NCBI GenBank assembly: GCA_022836615.1
Contig: MU405288.1
Span: forward strand, 120,379-184,378
DNA: 64,000 bases
Reading direction: 5' to 3'
Source of the DNA: Annulohypoxylon bovei var. microspora
Lineage: Eukaryota > Ascomycota > Sordariomycetes > Xylariales > Hypoxylaceae
Below are positions 10,361 through 23,059 of the stretch, piece after piece (within the stretch, counting starts at the first letter, position 1; each line of letters opens with the position of its first letter). A program made the translations under genes and the position numbers. The notes under the pieces were generated by a model that ran no database searches, was not told the DNA's origin, and was given only the letters and a program-made list of their open reading frames with translations.

Positions 10361-13300
10361 ATGACTGCCCCCAAATCTAATGATGAAGATGATCCCTCGG
10401 GTCCTCAGACGTCCCAGTCTAGTTCTCCTACGAAGAAACATACTCCCAGTGCTTCTACAGGGTCAACGCCAACCCCTAAAGCCGCAACGCCTAGCAAAGA
10501 TGGCACTACCAAAACAACATCGGGCGCTGCGCGTCCGCGGTCCGCCACCACAAGACCACATCCTACCCTTCTCGGCGACTTCTTGTTGGGCCGACCTACT
10601 CCCGCCCGAGTCGCAGCCGATAGACAAGCAGCACGGGAAGCAGCACAGGCGAGGCGATTAAGTTTAGAGATAGTCAAGCAAGAGATGCGCCAGGCAGCTG
10701 TCATGCGAATCCAAGCGCCCGGTGGCGTCCATGACCGAGTTAAAAAATGGCAGAAGGCAAATCTGGCAGCCATGGCTAGCGCTGACCCTTTTGCTACCCC
10801 GACGGAACCGAGCGAGATGAATATACAAGTAGACGACGAAAGTGTGACCGAGGAGGACCGGATGAGGATCAAGGCGCGACAGAAGAAGCCTTCACCTAAA
10901 GTTATAAGTGGGTGCAAGACCGATGGTGGTGAATCTAGCAGAGGCAGCCAAGAGGATCTTAGACTCTCGAATGCACCTAAGAAGCGGGTTGTCAGTGATA
11001 CCAATTGGATGAAGAACAAGAGAAAGAGTCCTACGAGGAGTCGATCACCAAAAACAAAACCGAACGAGAGCACCGGTTCCCCCTTGCCGAAAGATTTTTT
11101 GGCACGACCGGCCGCCAACCCTTCCGTCTCTACAAAGGTCAAAGACTGGGCTAGTAAAGTCGAAATCCCCAGTGAGGTTCATAGCAATCGCCATAGTGTA
11201 CCAGGACGACCCAAATCATCTTGCGGTGGGGATGGAATCCGAGTTAGACCTATACCGTCTGAAAGCGACAATGTGAGCGGAAGGTCGTCTGCTCGTTTCA
11301 CGGTCAAGTCGGATGGCTCGAGGAAACCAAAAGGAAAAGAGCCGGAGGGCGATGGCATTCGCGTGAGGCCTATTCCAAGTGAGAAGGACACAGCAAGTGA
11401 AATGTCAGGGTCATCTCGTGTTATACCCGGTCCTTCGAACACACAAAAGTCAAAAGCATATGTGGACGATGGTATTCGTATTAAACCTGGCCCGAGCGAC
11501 AATGACACGGCAAGTGGAACATCGGACTCAACTCGTACTGTAGAAGCGCCTACACCACGAAAGCAACAAAGCCAAGAGGGTAGCGGACTCAAGCCCAAGG
11601 CAACGTGGAAACGAGTAAATCGAGATGAAAGCTTCAAGAACAAATCGCGCCAGGCATCTACCTCAAAATATCAGGCTAAGGTCTCATCTCACACTCAAGA
11701 CTCAGACGGCGCGACTACTGTCCGGGCTTCTTCGAGGAATTCCTCGAGGGTTCCAAGTACTCGTGGAACTAGTGATCATAGGGATCCATCACCATCAGAC
11801 ATGACAGAAGTGGTAGAAGACGCGAAACCAGCTAAGCTTCAAGTACCGACACGAAGAAGCTCGAAGATGCCATCTAAGAAAGAAAAACATGTTGAAAAAC
11901 CTATAAGCAGAAACTATGAAGATACCGCTACAATAGCGACGGAAGATGTATCCGACAGCGAATCCTGGTCGAGCGACTCAGTATCGGATATGCCATTCAG
12001 TGATCTGCAACAGACCCTAGCAGATATTCCAGTTGGGTACTCTGCATTCAGCGAGCTTGACTTGCCCTCTGGTTCGAAGAGGCGCAATACTAGACCAAAA
12101 ACCAAACGACAGCCTAGCTTCAAGGGCGCTACTAACGTCTTGAAAAAGGCATTGACGGAAGGCAAGAAGATTCTTACAGAAAAGGTCGACCATCCCAAAC
12201 CCGTTGCCAATCAGCCACCAAACATTGAGACGTGGTTGAAAGCCACGCTTGACCCTTTTGTCGATTCATCATCTATACCTGAACCCGAACAGAACCGAAA
12301 ACCAGAGGAAGAATGGGTAGATGAAAGCAAGACACGGCGCTCCACACCCTCAAAGCCTAAGCCTGCTCACGGCACAAGTCCATCTGATGTTAGCCAAAGT
12401 GAAATCACGGTCGAATCAAAGGAAACGGAGAAGTCTGAGCTTGAGGAACCAAGCAGAGCCGAATCCACAACACCCACGCCAGCTGGTCTGAAAAGGAGTC
12501 GGGCTACTCGACTTTCTTCTACCCCCTCGAAGAGTAGTGGCAAAAAGGGTCTGAAAGAGAAATTGATGGATGCGTTCCGAGGGGAATCAACTGGTCACAG
12601 CCCCCCACCTTTGGAGTATCCAAGTTGTCCTGAAGTCGTAGACCTCGATGACGAACATGAAGATGAGCACCGTGAAAGACATCGTTCGTCTGGTGCGAGA
12701 AGGAGCTCATCTCCGGACGACTATGATTCATCAGAGTCGTCTGAACTAACGCAGACGGCACCATCACCTACCCATAACAAACGTAAACCCCCTACCAATG
12801 GTTTCCACGAACTATCAACGATCATATCCGAAGAATCACGCAGCACATTCCATTCCGATATATCCTCTGTTGTGTCGCAATCAACTATAACAGAGAGCAC
12901 CAATCTAACAAGAAGTTCAGCGTTGTCTCGTAAGAGAAGCCAAAAGTCTGGTCTCAAGAGACGACTTACAAAACACTCCGACTTAATATCGGTCCTTTCA
13001 TTACCCGATGATCCTTCAGGACCTCACAGAACTAGGAGCCGTCGTTCAGCACGTAGTGTAAGGCGGCCATCTAGCCGTCTTAGTGGCGCCACCATAGATG
13101 GACTCCTACTAGAATTTGAAGATGACGAAGATCTCTACCAAAGGGAACTGAAGACTCTAGTGGATGGTGTAATCCCAGTCCTCCTAACCCAGTTTGTAAA
13201 CAACACTAGCAGAGCACGTAAAGATCTTTTCGGGTCCCCTCCACAAAAATATAAGGAGGATACCCTAGACAATGCCGTCGTCAATATGGGTGTCGCCCTA

Positions 13301-16124
13301 GACAGCCTAAGGACTCATCATCGCCTATGCCCCTCACTTACTGATCTCCATAGGCTCACCGGATGGCTTGAGTCAGTTCACCCTATTTACAACAATTATC
13401 TTGATGTATGGCGCCTCGGCTTCCAAGGCATCATCGTCAACCTGGCGCCAAAGTCGTTTGATGACGGCGATTCCCTTATTAATGCAATGCCTCGAAACGA
13501 GGAAGGCGATATTCTCAACGAAGATGGAGATCGTATCGATGTTGCTCACCTGCTAAAGCGCCCTCTCGTCCGTATAAAATGGATAACTAAATTCATCAAG
13601 GTATGCCACACTAATTACCTCTCCGTTGTCATTGTGCTAAATGAACTAGGGCTATCAATCAGTTGCAGGTACTAGAGGACTCGAATCTCTTGCTTCTAAG
13701 TGGGATGCACTACAAGAGAAGGCGAGGCGACGTCATAAGGAGGAAAATGCTAGAGTTGTGGACGAAGATGCTAAAAATAGTGACACGTCTCGAACTCGAG
13801 ACTTAAGGACGTTAGAAGCTCTCGAGAATATCAAGGTTGACCGCTTCCGACAAGTTTTCGCCAAAGATACCTTTGACCTGGACTTACGACATTCGAATGG
13901 ACAACGGCTTGAGTGTCAAGTCGAACTCATAATCAGAGACAATCAAGTATTCAAAATGGATCCGGGAGATCTCCTTATCAGAGAGACTGGTAACGGGGGA
14001 CGTTCATGGCTACTATTCGCCCCGATCCTTGGAGGTCGTTTTTCAGCTCGAACCGGAGATCACAAACACCAGCTAGTCGTCATGATCAGAGGCTCCAAGG
14101 ATGAATGGTTCGAACTCATATCTTTAACAGCTGACAATGAAGAACAAATACTAGACTGGCTAAACATGCTAGGGCATGCGCCAATCCCACCAGCAATCCA
14201 AGAGCCAACATCCTCGATATCCCAACCTATGGTTCTGTCACCAAAATCCGCAGCTAATGAAATGCCCTTGGGCGAAAGCAAGCTAGGCCGGAAGCTTGTA
14301 CTCTCTCGAACTTCCACCAAGCCCATTGAGAGCCACGGAGAACCAACAACCCCTACTTATTCCCACAGACGAAGTCCTCCTACCACACCAACGTCCAATC
14401 ACCGAACCGAATCTTCAACTCCGTCTCCCGAGAAGACTCCAACGCAAGATTCCTACCTCAAGTCCGAGCATAGGTCAGATGATGAGGATGAGGCCTATTC
14501 GCACTCATTTGGCAACCATGATGACCTAGCATTCAAGAAATCACCTCCCAATAGCACCCCCTACCGCGACGATGGTGCGCCTCCTCCCCCTGTCCATCGG
14601 AGTTTCAAGTCCAAGAAAGCACCTGTGCTTTCGCCTCCAGTTGATAAGAATACGACTCGTCTCAAGCGCCGAACTTCTTCCCCATTGAAGCATGAATATC
14701 ACCCGTCAGACGTTTCTTCCGAAGGCTCCATATCGCCGAGATCTGGATCTGAAGATGAGGATTCGATTTCCGACGAATCATCTGACGATGAGCTGGAGGC
14801 CGTTGACATACCAGATACTACACCAGCTATCAGTATTAAGAAAGACACTAAAATCACCACCGCATCAATCTACTCGGAGAGCACCGCTAGCATTTCTCCC
14901 TCGGTATCGGCATCTCGAGAGGACGTGTCTAAATCTGAAGTCAAGCAACCCGAATACGTCCTCAAGTCCGTCGCCTCTATTTCTTACTGGGATAATAAGC
15001 ACGGACGTTGGCAAGATCTTTGGCCGGACTTATGCTCTATCGTTACAACGCCCGGTCTCATTGAGGCGTATCCCTACCGGAGAGCAAACTCCTCTTCCAG
15101 CGGCTCGGGACAAGAAGAACCACCCCTAATCGCTCTTGATCTTACGCCCTTAGTCATGCTACGAAACAGCACAGTTGTCGACTTGGAGATACGATCTCCT
15201 GTCCTAAGCTATTCCAGGCTCTACGCAAAGGTAGTCAAATACGAAACCTCGTTCTTCCGCTTCCGAGTCCAGTCCATTCCCGACTGCGAATCTCTCTATA
15301 TGGCAGTTCACCGAGCCCGCATGGATAATGCGAAGTACAAGGCACTCGAGGAGGAAACGCGCGTTAGGGCCTTCGGACAATACCAGAGCCAAGAGGTAGA
15401 GGGTGACGGTAGCAGTCAGCAGCGAAGCTGGTTCGGCCGGAAGAATAGCTATCGCGCCTCAGCACGCGCTCCATCACAGTCGGCTGGCAGCACATCCCAG
15501 TCTTCGGGTATCTCAGCATCGTCCTTTTTGCGAAAACTGATGGGCGGTGGTAATCAGTCTTTCAATATCGCCATGTCCTCCGTAGACAGGCAATCCCGCT
15601 TCGGGAGTAGAGACGCATCTCTATATACTTCGTCGTCGTCGTCAGCCACGCCACCCCGCTCACCTTCCGTCAGTGCGGCGAACAGCGGCAGCTCCAAAAT
15701 GAGCCTCACAACGAATAATCTTAAGGTCCGACTCCATCTATTAATATCTGCCAGCAAGTGGGAGGATCACGGCAACTGCTTCCTCGAAGTGACAAGACCA
15801 GACCGAGGCACGAGGCAAAACTTACGGAAGTACCAAGGAATGGAGAAGCGAATCGTAGTTACGACAATCCCTAAGAAGGATGCAGATAAACCAGTAGTGG
15901 TCCTGGATGTCGTATTGGGCAGCCAATGCTTTAGCCAACTCGGCAGCAGAGGTGTCCTCATCAACGTATGGGAGGAAGTGAAGGACGAGAGTGGACAGAC
16001 AGGAGTTGCGCCTCAAGGAGGGGGCAGCGGGGGCAACGTCCGTAAATGGTGCTTCCAATGTTCGTCAGTTTCACAGGCGAGGTGGATTTTCGGGCTCGTT
16101 ACGCAAGAGGTTGTAATTGGTTGA
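10361..16124 (+). CDS. Large disordered scaffold with DH-like and PH-like regions
   Basis: Exon 1 is 10361-13600 and exon 2 is 13650-16124, giving 1904 residues. The 49-nt intron uses the GTATGC donor and the TAG at 13649, which alone joins the frames. The first 900 residues are Ser/Pro/Arg-rich and disordered, with an early basic segment containing LLGDFLLGRPTPAR and three degenerate copies of DGIRVRPIPS (about 290, 330, 369). About 920-1110 resembles a diverged Dbl-homology helix bundle, including LKRPLVRIKWITKFI in the place of the conserved RxxxY helix. A PH-like fold follows (about 1130-1250), then another acidic low-complexity stretch, a second PH-like region (about 1515-1640) and a conserved-looking C-terminus (about 1770-1895). 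A role in Rho signalling or cortical polarity is inferred; GEF activity is unproven. Confidence 0.8.
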
Positions 16125-16675
16125 TTCTTGGTAGATACCCCCTTTTTTTCATCTGGCGAAACTTCGACGCCAGATACTCCTAATCCCTTTTTTCTTGCAA
16201 GTTCTGTTTGCACACATACACTTTACTATTCGGCGAATACACAAGTTCCCCCAATTTTCTTTACATAATGAGGGATAAGGCGAGGCGTCGGACACATTGC
16301 ATTAGATGTCTGGGGGGGCAGACATAAGGTTGGACGGAGCATAGATGAAACGAACGAATGGATGGCCATACTATGGTTGGTTGGCGGACTTGCTGCATTT
16401 GCACCCCAATTGCTTTTTCTTTCTCTCCCCTTATCACATTTTTTCACCCGTTGCCGTATACGACATGTAGCCGATGTACACTGCACCACACCCAGAGATA
16501 CCTAATGAACAAAACTTTATTAATTGATATTCTTGCTCTTCATTTAGTGATATGTCATCAGTCTCCCGAATGTATTCCGTGCCCTGTCCACTTTCCGAAC
16601 GCAACTATAGGCTATGGGGATCGTATAATAACGGGAGTTAGGCCTGCCAGTTCAATACCACTGCAAAGTACAGAC
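16125..16675. other. Convergent intergenic spacer
   Basis: 551 bp between the 3' ends of two converging genes. No further gene or repeat recognised. Confidence 0.6.
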
Positions 16676-17520
16676 TTAGTAAGTGCTATCCAAATACGAG
16701 CTTTTCGAAGGAGGTGAAAGGGGGGGCGGGTGGCCTAGAAAGGCAACTAATAGAAGAAAAGTCCATACCACAATACCCTCCTCGGGTCCGTTGACCTTCT
16801 CTCCTCGCAGGAGCTTGCTGAGGGTCAGGCGTATGCGGCGGTTCAGCTGCTCGGAATATCCCTGGGCGGGAGGGAACGGCACAGGTATGCTGGTATCATT
16901 GCGCAGGACCACGGGGGCGGTGCCAGCCGGTAGCCCGACGCTCTGGATCGCGGACTTCACCAGAGCTACGTCGGCAGCGTCCCAGGCGGCGCCCATGATC
17001 ACAGCTACGGGTGGCGCTTTATACGTTCCCGACCCGATGTAGCTGCTCTGCGTCGGAGGCGCGACGCCGCGGAGAACTGAGAAAAGGATTTTTTTTTATT
17101 TAGTACATGTACGTGAAGATACGCATGGGAGGCAAGTTGGAGCAGGAACGCCACGTGCTGATGTAGGATGGATGTAGGAACTCGCGTGGCGATATGTGAA
17201 GCTCCAATTTGGGATTGTGGTGAAGACTCACGATAAGGTACCTCGGTGGCAGTGGGCTGACTGCCTTGGCAGAATAGGATCACTGTAACTCCGAATTAGT
17301 ACATAGGTGAGTATATAAAGAGTAGCTATTTTCGATTGGGAGCAAATGAAGCGGCTTGCTTCTCAAATTGGTCCAGAGGATTTCTCTTTTTAAATATCAC
17401 GTTGATTGTATCTCACTTACCATCGTACTCTGGCTTTAGACCTTCAACGACCTCTCTGCCGACAATTTCAGCTTTGCCGCAGACGACGATCGGAACTGGC
17501 GTCGATGGTAAGTCGCCCAT
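16676..17520 (-). CDS. Small protein with Rossmann-like start, function unknown
   Basis: Exons (minus) 17520-17421, 17282-17232 and 17076-16676 join in phase to 183 residues starting MGDLPSTPVPIVVCGKAEIV. The opening beta-alpha pattern and PEYDVILFCQG look like the start of a nucleotide-binding or NmrA-like fold, but the chain is too short for a full dehydrogenase. A central segment, YKAPPVAVIMGAAWDAADV, begins a second alpha/beta unit. The end of the reading is uncertain: the hydrophobic stretch VVWTFLLLVAF lies where a short terminal intron could be removed. I do not recognise a characterised family. The introns of 138 and 155 nt are longer than the local norm. Confidence 0.6.
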
Positions 17521-20494
17521 GATGTTCTAGAGATATATGTCGGAGTTGTTGATTTGGATGTTTGGGTGTCGATCTGTTTGGGCGAACAACTCGAGATAGA
17601 AACGCCTTCCGTACACAGCAATATATTAATTCCCCAACGGCCCAGCGGGGAATTATGCCGTGACACAGGGGTATTATCGAATGGGCTGATGCGTACAATA
17701 GAATTGCTTACATCGTCGGTCCCGAAGCAAAGCTGAATAACATCCAGGCCAAGCGACACACGAGCACGATACTGATTGGTAAACACGGCGGACTTTGGGT
17801 TGCAGATCGCTCCGGATTTGGTGCTCAAGGATCGTGCAAAAAGTCTCGCAACATTCCAGATTCGGCGCCTACAGGCACCATCCATTGGCCGCGCTAGTCG
17901 GAGATCTTCCCCCGCGGTGCAAGGATAAACGCCGCTGGGGACTACCGGTCAAGAGCTCGCAGACTCGTAAGTCGGTTACATAGCAGTTACGGTGCCTGGT
18001 ATGCAATCACTATGTCAGACACTACATTTATACCGAGAGACAAGACACAATACACGAGACACGCTACACTACATGCTTCGGTTCATACATAAGGATCCAT
18101 ATATGGCGCCTGATTCCCTTACGTCCCTCTATCGACCGAGCAAGATAAAGTCATGCACATATCACCAATCCTCTTACGTTAGCTACCCTCTTTTCTTCTT
18201 TTCTTTTTTTTAACAAATAAAAATAAAAGCAATCATTGAGCTCTATCGACTATCGGTGAACAACGAATTACGTCACGAAGTCATATCGGTCGGTTCTTTA
18301 TGAATTGAAGAATGAAAAACCGAGATGCCGATATGGTGTAGCCTATGAACGGGAGCACGAATGCCGGGACGCGTCATAGGTCCTAGATTTTGCTATTAAG
18401 GCGCACAAACACATTGGATCCCCCCGTCAACGGACGGCCGAGCTTATACCTCCTCGTACGACGTCTCACCCGTTTTGGCCATAGCATCGGCCAAGCTGAC
18501 CGAGGGATGTCAAGCTATCTATCAAAGTCCAAGATAGGCCCGGTGCTGTCCGTTTAAGAGTTGAACGAAGTCGTCAGCGATTCCCCTCCCTCTATTAGAC
18601 TGGCCCCTTCATATTGATATTCCGGAATATGGGAATCACTTCGCCTATCTGCGCCTTATTTCGCCTTGGAAAGGATGGGCTTATAAGAAAGGGTCTCACC
18701 TAGCTCCAAACCACTTTTTATTGACCTTAGCTTACCTGCGGTTCCAGTCTTGCCCGCACATTGCATTCCTGAGTACACCAATCCCGCGGGGGGACCGGTC
18801 CTAGACTCCGAGTGTATTGATCCGCAATAATTGTAGGACGGTGATAGAAGTACCGTCTTCATCCAAGCGTTAATATTCTGACCCGACCCTTTCAAATAAA
18901 AATTTTCAACGCATATAAGATATCTCAGGGGTAATATCCTTACCTAGGTAGCTATATCGCCAGCACAAATAAGTCATCAATATCATACACAAGAGTTTGG
19001 CTCAACCTGACTAAGACATCTAAGGGCTCTCCTCTAAGGGTTATACCAGACTTAAAGCTGGATTATTATCTCTGAAGTATTCCTTGCGACTAACACAGAA
19101 TCAAATTTAAAATCTCACTCTACGCCTGGAAAGAACCCCTTTTATTCGAGTTACTTTATGCTTTTCTTTTCTTCTAGTTAAGTATTTATATTTATTATAA
19201 TTAAGAGTGTGGTAAACTTAGAGGAGGAGGTTTAGTCAAGGCCGTATTCAAATACATCAGGACTATGTCGTACCAGTAACTTAAAATGCTACATTCGATA
19301 GAGTATTATAAGTAAAACACATATCACTCACTCAGAAAACCTAAGTCACAGGTATTACCGCCTTTCTAGGTTGTTTCGCAAACCCGAGTAAACAGATACA
19401 TACTAGGTAGGTATTTTGCAGTTGCTATCACATACCTATGGTGATATCCACTGCTAGTAGCCTGGTAGCTCATCAAGCTTCTACCTTTCATATTTCTTCC
19501 CCCATAGGCGCAATATCCCTAAAAGTCGACACGAAGGTTTGATGACTTTTACGCTTCAGGTACCTACCTTCGGGTGTGTATAATTGCTAAGTTGCTATTG
19601 AATAGGTAGGTAGGTATAGTTATATCTAGGCAAGAAACTAAGTCGTGAAAACTTTGCACGTACCTACCTATTTGATATGCTAGGTATCCCATTCCATATC
19701 GTTAAACATTCATTCATCTCCAGCACCCTTGGATAATTTATAATTGATAAGTCCGCACGTGTGATGGTAGCAAGTCAAATATACATCTACCATCATGTCC
19801 ACTCATTATACTCGAGAAGTGGCATCGTATGTATTGGAGGGAACTAGAGTAGAGTACGTACAATAACGGAAAGTAGAAAGGTTCTCCTGATATCTACCTT
19901 GTGCCAACATGAATCTCCTTCCTAACTAGCCATGGGTTATGTTGTGCTTCTAGGTACTACACTTGCTAGCCCCTATTGAATTTTTGTATTAACGGCTGCG
20001 AATATGTTATGATTGAGCAAGGCATGTTATCTTAAGTCACCTCTTACATTTTCTATCGAGGCAGTACACTCAAAGGAAACAGTTTATACCGAGCTGACCA
20101 CCTGCTTTGTATATATATCAAGTTGGTTGGACTTGTTTTCTATAACTACAAGTTATAGTCGCTGGCATATACATTTAGCTTAACCACCTAAGGTACACAC
20201 TAGTTAGTACTAGTGACCAAGCTTGTCGCTTTATACATACTATTAGGTAACTTAGCACTCGAAGTCCCCGAAAAATGCCCCCTGTTCACAAGGGTTGTTG
20301 CAGCATGATTATTTTGTAATAGTCTGCCAAGATCACTTTCATGAAAAGTCTACATTCCACATGATACCTACCTAACATAGTTCCTAACCATTCGTTCAAC
20401 CTCATGGTTGTCATATGACGCCTTATACATACCCCTTCGATGTAAGCTTATTCTGCACGTAAATATTATCGCTCGATTTCTTTCCTATTCATTC
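17521..20494. other. Gene-poor spacer
   Basis: 3 kb without a credible gene. Frames are short and stop-rich, with scattered TACCTA/TAGGTA tracts (19390, 19560-19615). The open frames at 17795-17983, 17992-18213 and 18656-18895 show no domain or splice support. Confidence 0.6.
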
Positions 20495-20496
20495 TA

Positions 20497-20789
20497 TCCC
20501 TTTAACTGGCAAAAAACCTCAGACAGGGATTATTGGGTAAAATATAAGTCATATGATTTAGTGGACCTGGCTCAGTTTATTATGAGCCAATGGCATAAAA
20601 GGTACATGGTTTTACACCTATTTTACCTTATAATACTTGTATCAGCAATGTTTAATATTATAAAGGGTTATACTACAAGTACTACAGCCAATCAAAATCA
20701 AGCTATATAGATACTAATGGGTTGTTGCCATTATTTAGGTGTACTCTACCCAATAATCCCTATCTGAGGTTTTTTGCCAGTTAAAGGGA
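20497..20789. mobile_element. MITE 1, TA-flanked, 43-bp terminal inverted repeats
   Basis: 293-bp element flanked by TA at 20495-20496 and 20790-20791. The ends are 43-bp inverted repeats starting TCCCTTTAACTGGCAAAAAA with a single C/T mismatch (CAGACAGG against CAGATAGG). The interior is AT-rich and non-coding; the open frame across it has no domain. TA duplication and TIR size fit a non-autonomous Tc1/mariner-type element. No transposase is present in the window. Confidence 0.88.
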
Positions 20790-21128
20790 TAACTTTCAAT
20801 AGTTATTGTCTGCTTACGTAACACTTAAAGACGCTGAATGCTACCCGTCAGCCACCAATGTGACACATCAAGAGTTACGGGGGTTACAAAAATGCCTGGC
20901 AAGCCTGTAAATTCGCCTCCTCCAATAGTTACTCGCAGTGATTAGTACCCCGGTCCAGATGCGGAGAGGCAGTGCGATACGTGTCCCGCATGTAAGCTAC
21001 TGGTTGCACGAAGATGGGGGCTATATAATAATCATCATCGAAACCTAGCTGGTTAGAATCCGTTTTGTTCTATCTGACCAAGTTGATAGCCACTCCTCTC
21101 CCGTTATTTTGCATGGGAGATTGTGAAA

Positions 21129-22266
21129 ATGGCGTCTAAGACCGAGCCATCTACTGATAGACTACCAACGATCCCAGCGGAAGTGACCGCTCAATGGCTG
21201 GAGTCTAAGCTGGGTCACAAGATCAGGTCAGCCTCGTTGACGCGGTCTATATTCGGCACGGCTAGCAAGCTATTCTTTTCCGTCAGGTACGCGGAGGAAG
21301 TGGCTGATCCAAGCTCACGACCGGCGGAGATCTGCGTAAAGGGCGTGTTCGACCCTGAGATGCTTGAATCTCAACCGTGGACTCTAAGCCTAGCGCAGCG
21401 CGAGGCCAACTTCTTCGCGAAGATTGCGCCAACTATTAAGCATATGGGTTACCCTAAAGGTTGGTGGGGTGGAACTAGCGACAGGCAGGGGATCGCTATC
21501 ATGTCTGATCTAACGCATGAGGGCTGTACCTTTCCGCCAGAGGTCGCCTCTTACCCGGTCGAGAAGGCATTGGATGGTGCCGCGCAAATAGCGGGCCTTC
21601 ACGCCCAATTCTGGGGTAAGAGCCAAGATGATTATCCTTGTAGGTTTGGACCAGAATAACCTGATAGATTCCAAGCGGGACGTGACACAACTAATAAATG
21701 AGATAGGGATTTCGAACGATTACGACGTGGCTATGAAGTTCATCGCCGAGCCGTGGGATAGTGTCGTGCGAGAAGCTGGAAGACCTAAGCTCCCCGAATA
21801 TCTGATGGATGGCGCACGCGTTAAAAGGGTGCAAGACAAGTACTATGCTCGGCGCAACCCCAGGTTTCGGACGCTACTGCACGGCGACACGCACTTAGGA
21901 AACGTCTACTTCACAGCTGAAGGACATACGCGATTCCTGGACTGGTCAGCCTTCCACTTCGCCTCATGCTTCCACGACCTCGTCTACTTCGTGTCCACCA
22001 CGCTCACCATCGAGGACCGTCGTGCTCATGAGATGGAAGTGCTGGACCACTACCTAGCAACTCTTCACCGCCTGGGTGGCCCGAAGTTCGACCGCGACGA
22101 CGAGGAACTTATGATCGAGTATAAGCGCTCATACATGACGAACATCATCTGGCCGGTCTGCGGATACAACCTGCAGAGCAAGGAACGGGTAGACGCCTTC
22201 ACGGAACGTACTATCGCAGCTTGGGTCGACCATAAGGTCATTGAAGTTATCGAGGCTCAACCATAG
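21129..22266 (+). CDS. APH/CHK-like phosphotransferase with an internal frame shift
   Basis: An N-terminal frame (21129 to about 21650) and a C-terminal frame (about 21628-22266) together make one kinase-like protein of about 370-380 residues. The C-terminal half has the catalytic loop HGDTHLGNVYF and the metal-binding FLDWSAFHFA, so it belongs to the aminoglycoside phosphotransferase/CHK kinase-like group; the substrate is unknown, probably a small hydroxylated molecule. The N-terminal lobe reaches LHAQFWGKSQDDYP, then the frame ends. A GTAAG...GTAG segment of 28 nt (21616-21643) would join the halves in phase, but that is shorter than usual fungal introns and would delete GKSQDDYP, which looks like normal protein. 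The alternative is a real frameshift, which would make this a pseudogene. The ATG at 21129 is preceded by an in-frame GTG only. Confidence 0.65.
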
Positions 22267-22518
22267 TTACTCGAAGGGGCTAAAAGAAAGATCCTCTATT
22301 ATGTGGACCTAGTTAGTAGTCATTGAATTAATTTGGAAACGGGTTCTCCTGAATTTCGCATCATTTCTACCTACTCAACTCAGAGAGATCGAGATCGTCT
22401 GTGTCGGAGTTGCTCTTCGTAAGCTATTGTGAAATTTCCTTCATCCTTACCTTACGACGTATGGGGTTTTTTCCTTCGACGTGCCTCATTTTAAAGGCTT
22501 CAATGTGTACTGATGTTA

Positions 22519-22795
22519 TCCCCATGACCGCCAGACATGGGTCCAAAAAGCATCCACTAAAAAACACTTGTGTCGGCCAATTAAAAATCAAATTTTAACC
22601 TTGTAATTCCTTATCGATTTTCCTTAAAAGGTTAAAGCCTTCACTTCATGAAGGACATGGGGAAAGCATAAACGTTGAATGTGATTGGTTAATTACTTTA
22701 TACCATGTTTAGTTTCTCGTAAACTGTCTTTTAATTGGCTAGAAAGGCTGATTTCAGTGGATGCTTTTTGGACCCATGTCTGGCGGTCGTGGGGA
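22519..22795. mobile_element. MITE 2, TA-flanked, 44-bp terminal inverted repeats
   Basis: 277-bp element between TA at 22517-22518 and 22796-22797. Inverted ends of about 44 bp contain GACCGCCAGACATGGGTCCA and differ at two transition positions. The ends begin TCCCC, close to MITE 1, but the rest is unrelated. The interior is AT-rich without coding capacity. It sits 250 bp downstream of the APH-like gene. Confidence 0.88.
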
Positions 22796-23059
22796 TAGAG
22801 AGCAGGTATTCACAGACGTTGTTTATATTTGTTGGATTGAGGTGGGTATGGTGGATCGGGTCCATAGAATATGTATGTACATAGAATCAGTGATAAGATA
22901 ATGGAAGCTTGAAATGTTACACAGGTATGTACAAGTACATAGGTACATAGGTAGGTAACACTAAGGGAGATCAATGTTATTAATACATAGGTAAACCTTC
23001 GTTTGGCGGGCTCTGATTGATGTGGTCCGTGCCTTTACAGTACCTTAGCGTCTTGATGG

